A DNA stretch of 36,498 nucleotides. Source: Bacteroidales bacterium (GTDB lineage Bacteria; Bacteroidota; Bacteroidia; Bacteroidales; UBA932). The notes beneath the pieces are model-generated. The model was not told the origin of the DNA and did not search any database. It saw nothing but the letters and a program-made list of their open reading frames with translations. The number at the start of each line of letters is the position of its first letter. The stretch's first letter is position 1. Location: the NCBI GenBank assembly GCA_017429205.1, contig JAFRPH010000061.1:1-36498 (forward strand). The letters run 5' to 3'. This document shows positions 34,342 through 36,498 of the stretch, piece by piece. The position numbers were made by a program, and so were the translations under genes.

Positions 34342-34349
34342 TAATTTTG
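34342..34349 (+). promoter_or_regulatory. Bacteroides-type -7 box for secDF
   Basis: TAATTTTG fits TAnnTTTG; no exact -33 box. A start near 34353 would give a leader of about 85 nt before the secDF ATG, including the hairpin at 34368-34393. Confidence 0.5.
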
Positions 34350-34367
34350 TGCCCTTATTTTGCCGAA

Positions 34368-34393
34368 GTCTGCTTGGTTCGGCCCGAGCGGAC
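34368..34393 (+). promoter_or_regulatory. Hairpin in the secDF leader
   Basis: GTCTGCTTGG (34368-34377) can pair with CCGAGCGGAC (34384-34393) over 10 bp, two of them G-U, with a 6-nt loop. It is not followed by a T-run. A tiny frame (34402-34425, MGKILIL) follows it before the secDF start; whether it is translated is unknown. Confidence 0.4.
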
Positions 34394-34437
34394 GCGGCCT
34401 AATGGGAAAAATACTAATATTATAATAACGTACTACA

Positions 34438-36498
34438 ATGCAAAGCAAAGGCTTAATCAGACTGTTCGCCATCCTGCTTGCCTTGGCCAGCATCTGGCAG
34501 CTCTCCTTCACCGCGGTCACCCGCATCCAGGAGAAGAAAGCTGCCAAAATCGCTGCCGAAAGGGCCCAGCAGTTCGTTGACGCGAACAACGTCGCCGCCG
34601 AAGTCCGCGAGTTCGTCCTGGACTCGGTGGCCAACATCCGGAACCGTGCCTACATCGACTCCATCAGCGCTGAGAAGGTTTATCTCGGATACACCTACCA
34701 GTCCGCCAAGGAGAAGGAGATCAACCTCGGCCTCGACCTCAAGGGCGGCATGAACGTCATGCTGCAGGTCCAGCTCCAGGATCTCGTGAAGGCCCTCGCC
34801 GGCAACAGCACCGATCCCGACTTCCAGAAAGCCCTCGATCTGGCGAAGAAGAACAACGTGAACTCCAGCCAGGACTTCATCGGCCTGTTCGAAAGCGCCT
34901 GGGCCGAGACCGCCAACGGCCGCCGGCTCGCCGAGATCTTCGGCACCTACGAGCTCCGCGACAAGGTGAAGCCGGAATCCACCGACAAGGAAGTCATCGA
35001 GGTCATCCGCAACGAAGCGAAGAGCGCCATCGACAACTCCTTCAACGTGCTCCGCAACCGTATCGACCGTTTCGGCGTCACCCAGCCGAACATCCAGCGC
35101 ATCGAGAACAGCGGCAAGATCCTCATCGAGCTCCCGGGCGTCAAGGATCCCGAGCGTGTCCGCAAGCTCCTGCAGGGTACCGCCTCCCTCGAGTTCTGGC
35201 CCACCTTCACCGCCAATGAGGTGAACCTCTATGCCGTCGACGCCCGCGTCGCGGAGATTCTCGCAAACCTCGGCGACAGCACCGCCGTCGCCAACCCGCT
35301 CCTCTCCGTCCTGCAGCCCAGCGGCATGAACAACGCCTGCATCGGCTTCGCCAACGGCGTGGACACCGTGATGGTGAACCGTTACCTCGCCATGGCGGAG
35401 GACGTCCTCCCGCAGGGCTTCCGCGGTCTGTGGACCGTGAAGCCGAGCGAGTACGTCCAGGGTGCGAACATCTACGAGCTCGTCGCCATCAAGGCCACCT
35501 CCCGTGACGGCAAGGCCCCGCTCGACGGCGGTGTCGTGACCGACGCCAACGTCGAATTCGACGGTGGCCGCAACGGCGGCAGCGGCGCTCCCCACGTGTC
35601 CATGACGATGAACGCCGAAGGCGCTTCCGCCTGGGCCCATCTCACCAAGGACAACATCGGCAAGCAGATCGCCATCGTCCTCGACGGTCTCGTGTATTCC
35701 TACCCGAACGTCCTGAACGAGATCACCGGCGGCAGCTCCCAGATCACCGGCAACTTCGACATGCAGGAGGCTGAGGACCTTGCGAACGTCCTCAAGTCCG
35801 GTAAGCTCCCGGCTCCGGCCACCATCATCCAGGAGCAGGTCGTGGGCCCGTCCCTCGGTTCCGCTTCCATCCGCGCCGGTCTCATCTCCTTCCTGATCGC
35901 CTTCGTGCTCGTGCTCCTGTACATGGTGTTCTTCTACCAGGGTGCGGGTCTCATCGCCGACGTCGCGCTGCTGTGCAACGTTCTCCTGCTCTTCGGCACC
36001 CTCGTGTCCTTCGGAGCCGTCCTCACCCTCCCGGGTATCGCCGGTCTCATCCTGACCCTGGGTATGGCCGTGGATGCGAACGTGATCATCTATGAGCGTA
36101 TCAAGGAAGAGCTGGCCGCCGGCAAGGGCTTCTCCAAGGCCGTCTCCGACGGTTACAAGAACGCCTACTCCGCCATCATCGACGGTCAGGTGACCACCCT
36201 CCTCACCGGTATCATCCTCTACATCTTCGGTTCCGGTCCGGTCCAGGGCTTCGCCACGACGCTCATCATCGGTATCATCACCTCCGTGCTGACCTCCATC
36301 TTCATCACCCGCCTGATCTTCGACGACCGCATCGCCAAGGGCAAGACCGTGAGCCTCTCCAACAACCTCACCCGGAACTTCCTGAAGAACACGCACGTCG
36401 ACTTCATCGGCCTGAAGAAGTACTCCTACATCATCTCCGGCGCCCTGATCCTCATCAGCATCGCCTCCATCGCGTTCAAGGGCTTCAGCTACGGTGTC
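34438..36498 (+). CDS. secDF: Protein translocase subunit SecDF, 3' truncated
   Basis: Inner-membrane component that uses the proton gradient to complete Sec-dependent protein export. The frame runs from ATG 34438 through the last base with no stop, giving 687 residues so far. TM1 is at about 8-26. SecD signatures follow: GLDLKGGMNVMLQ from residue 98, NRIDRFGVTQPNIQRIENSGKILIELPGV, the periplasmic domain with GNFDMQEAEDLANVLKSGKLPAP, and TM2-TM6 from about 480 with GLILTLGMAVDANVIIYERIKEE. After a loop the chain continues into a SecF-like start (FLKNTHVDFIGLKKYSYIISGALILISIASIAF), so it is the fused SecDF common in Bacteroidota. The rest of the SecF half lies beyond the window. Confidence 0.97.
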   Translation, partial: MQSKGLIRLFAILLALASIWQLSFTAVTRIQEKKAAKIAAERAQQFVDANNVAAEVREFVLDSVANIRNRAYIDSISAEKVYLGYTYQSAKEKEINLGLDLKGGMNVMLQVQLQDLVKALAGNSTDPDFQKALDLAKKNNVNSSQDFIGLFESAWAETANGRRLAEIFGTYELRDKVKPESTDKEVIEVIRNEAKSAIDNSFNVLRNRIDRFGVTQPNIQRIENSGKILIELPGVKDPERVRKLLQGTASLEFWPTFTANEVNLYAVDARVAEILANLGDSTAVANPLLSVLQPSGMNNACIGFANGVDTVMVNRYLAMAEDVLPQGFRGLWTVKPSEYVQGANIYELVAIKATSRDGKAPLDGGVVTDANVEFDGGRNGGSGAPHVSMTMNAEGASAWAHLTKDNIGKQIAIVLDGLVYSYPNVLNEITGGSSQITGNFDMQEAEDLANVLKSGKLPAPATIIQEQVVGPSLGSASIRAGLISFLIAFVLVLLYMVFFYQGAGLIADVALLCNVLLLFGTLVSFGAVLTLPGIAGLILTLGMAVDANVIIYERIKEELAAGKGFSKAVSDGYKNAYSAIIDGQVTTLLTGIILYIFGSGPVQGFATTLIIGIITSVLTSIFITRLIFDDRIAKGKTVSLSNNLTRNFLKNTHVDFIGLKKYSYIISGALILISIASIAFKGFSYGV

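Noticed and set aside
34272..34637. N-terminal extension of the propeller gene to upstream ATG codons on the minus strand
   Set aside because: It would run through both divergent promoter-like boxes and the start of secDF, and a signal peptide begins right after the GTG at 34271/34268.
1..36498. CRISPR array, prophage, insertion sequence or defence system
   Set aside because: No direct-repeat array, transposase, integrase, cas or restriction-modification gene was recognised on either strand.

Overview
The window looks like a chromosomal segment of a GC-rich member of the order Bacteroidales (Bacteroidota). The evidence is a SusC/SusD pair, several TonB-dependent receptors with carboxypeptidase-like N-termini, Bacteroidota-restricted families (DUF4249, DUF4876, DUF6850-like, fimbrillin, FISUMP, S46 peptidase), a fused SecDF, and many promoter-like boxes of the Bacteroides -7 type (TAnnTTTG) instead of -35/-10 boxes. 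The genus is not determinable from the window; an uncultured gut or rumen lineage is only a guess. No rRNA, tRNA, CRISPR array, insertion sequence or phage gene was seen.

Layout. 1-2448: fumarate reductase/succinate dehydrogenase flavoprotein (5' truncated) and iron-sulfur subunit, closed by a REP-like repeat and a terminator. 2530-2993: an unusually AT-rich non-coding stretch with a promoter-like box and a strong dyad. 2994-7880: an orphan SusC/SusD nutrient-uptake pair ending in a terminator. 7930-15033 (minus strand): hflX followed, with overlapping genes, by a TonB-dependent receptor, a DUF4249 lipoprotein and a macroglobulin-like protein with a plug-like segment. 15112-17426: ybeY and mnmG. 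17447-18034 (minus): ruvA. 18075-22219: sufS, a sufE-sufT fusion, folK and glyS.

22313-32692 is a tightly packed plus-strand run of six envelope genes: TonB-dependent receptor, DUF4876 lipoprotein, two tandem DUF6850-like barrel proteins, a fimbrillin-FISUMP lipoprotein and an S46 dipeptidyl peptidase. 32676-34271 (minus) is a TPR/beta-propeller/coiled-coil/SPOR-like protein, divergent from secDF, which starts at 34438 and runs off the window.

The most notable points are: a perfect parS-type palindrome that fills almost the whole 20-bp gap between mnmG and ruvA, with two near-copies within 2 kb; a SufE-SufT fusion whose linker is encoded by a palindromic repeat; two copies of a dispersed repeat whose central hairpins differ in sequence but keep pairing; and two uncharacterised TonB-receptor gene sets, one of them translationally linked to the ribosome GTPase gene hflX.
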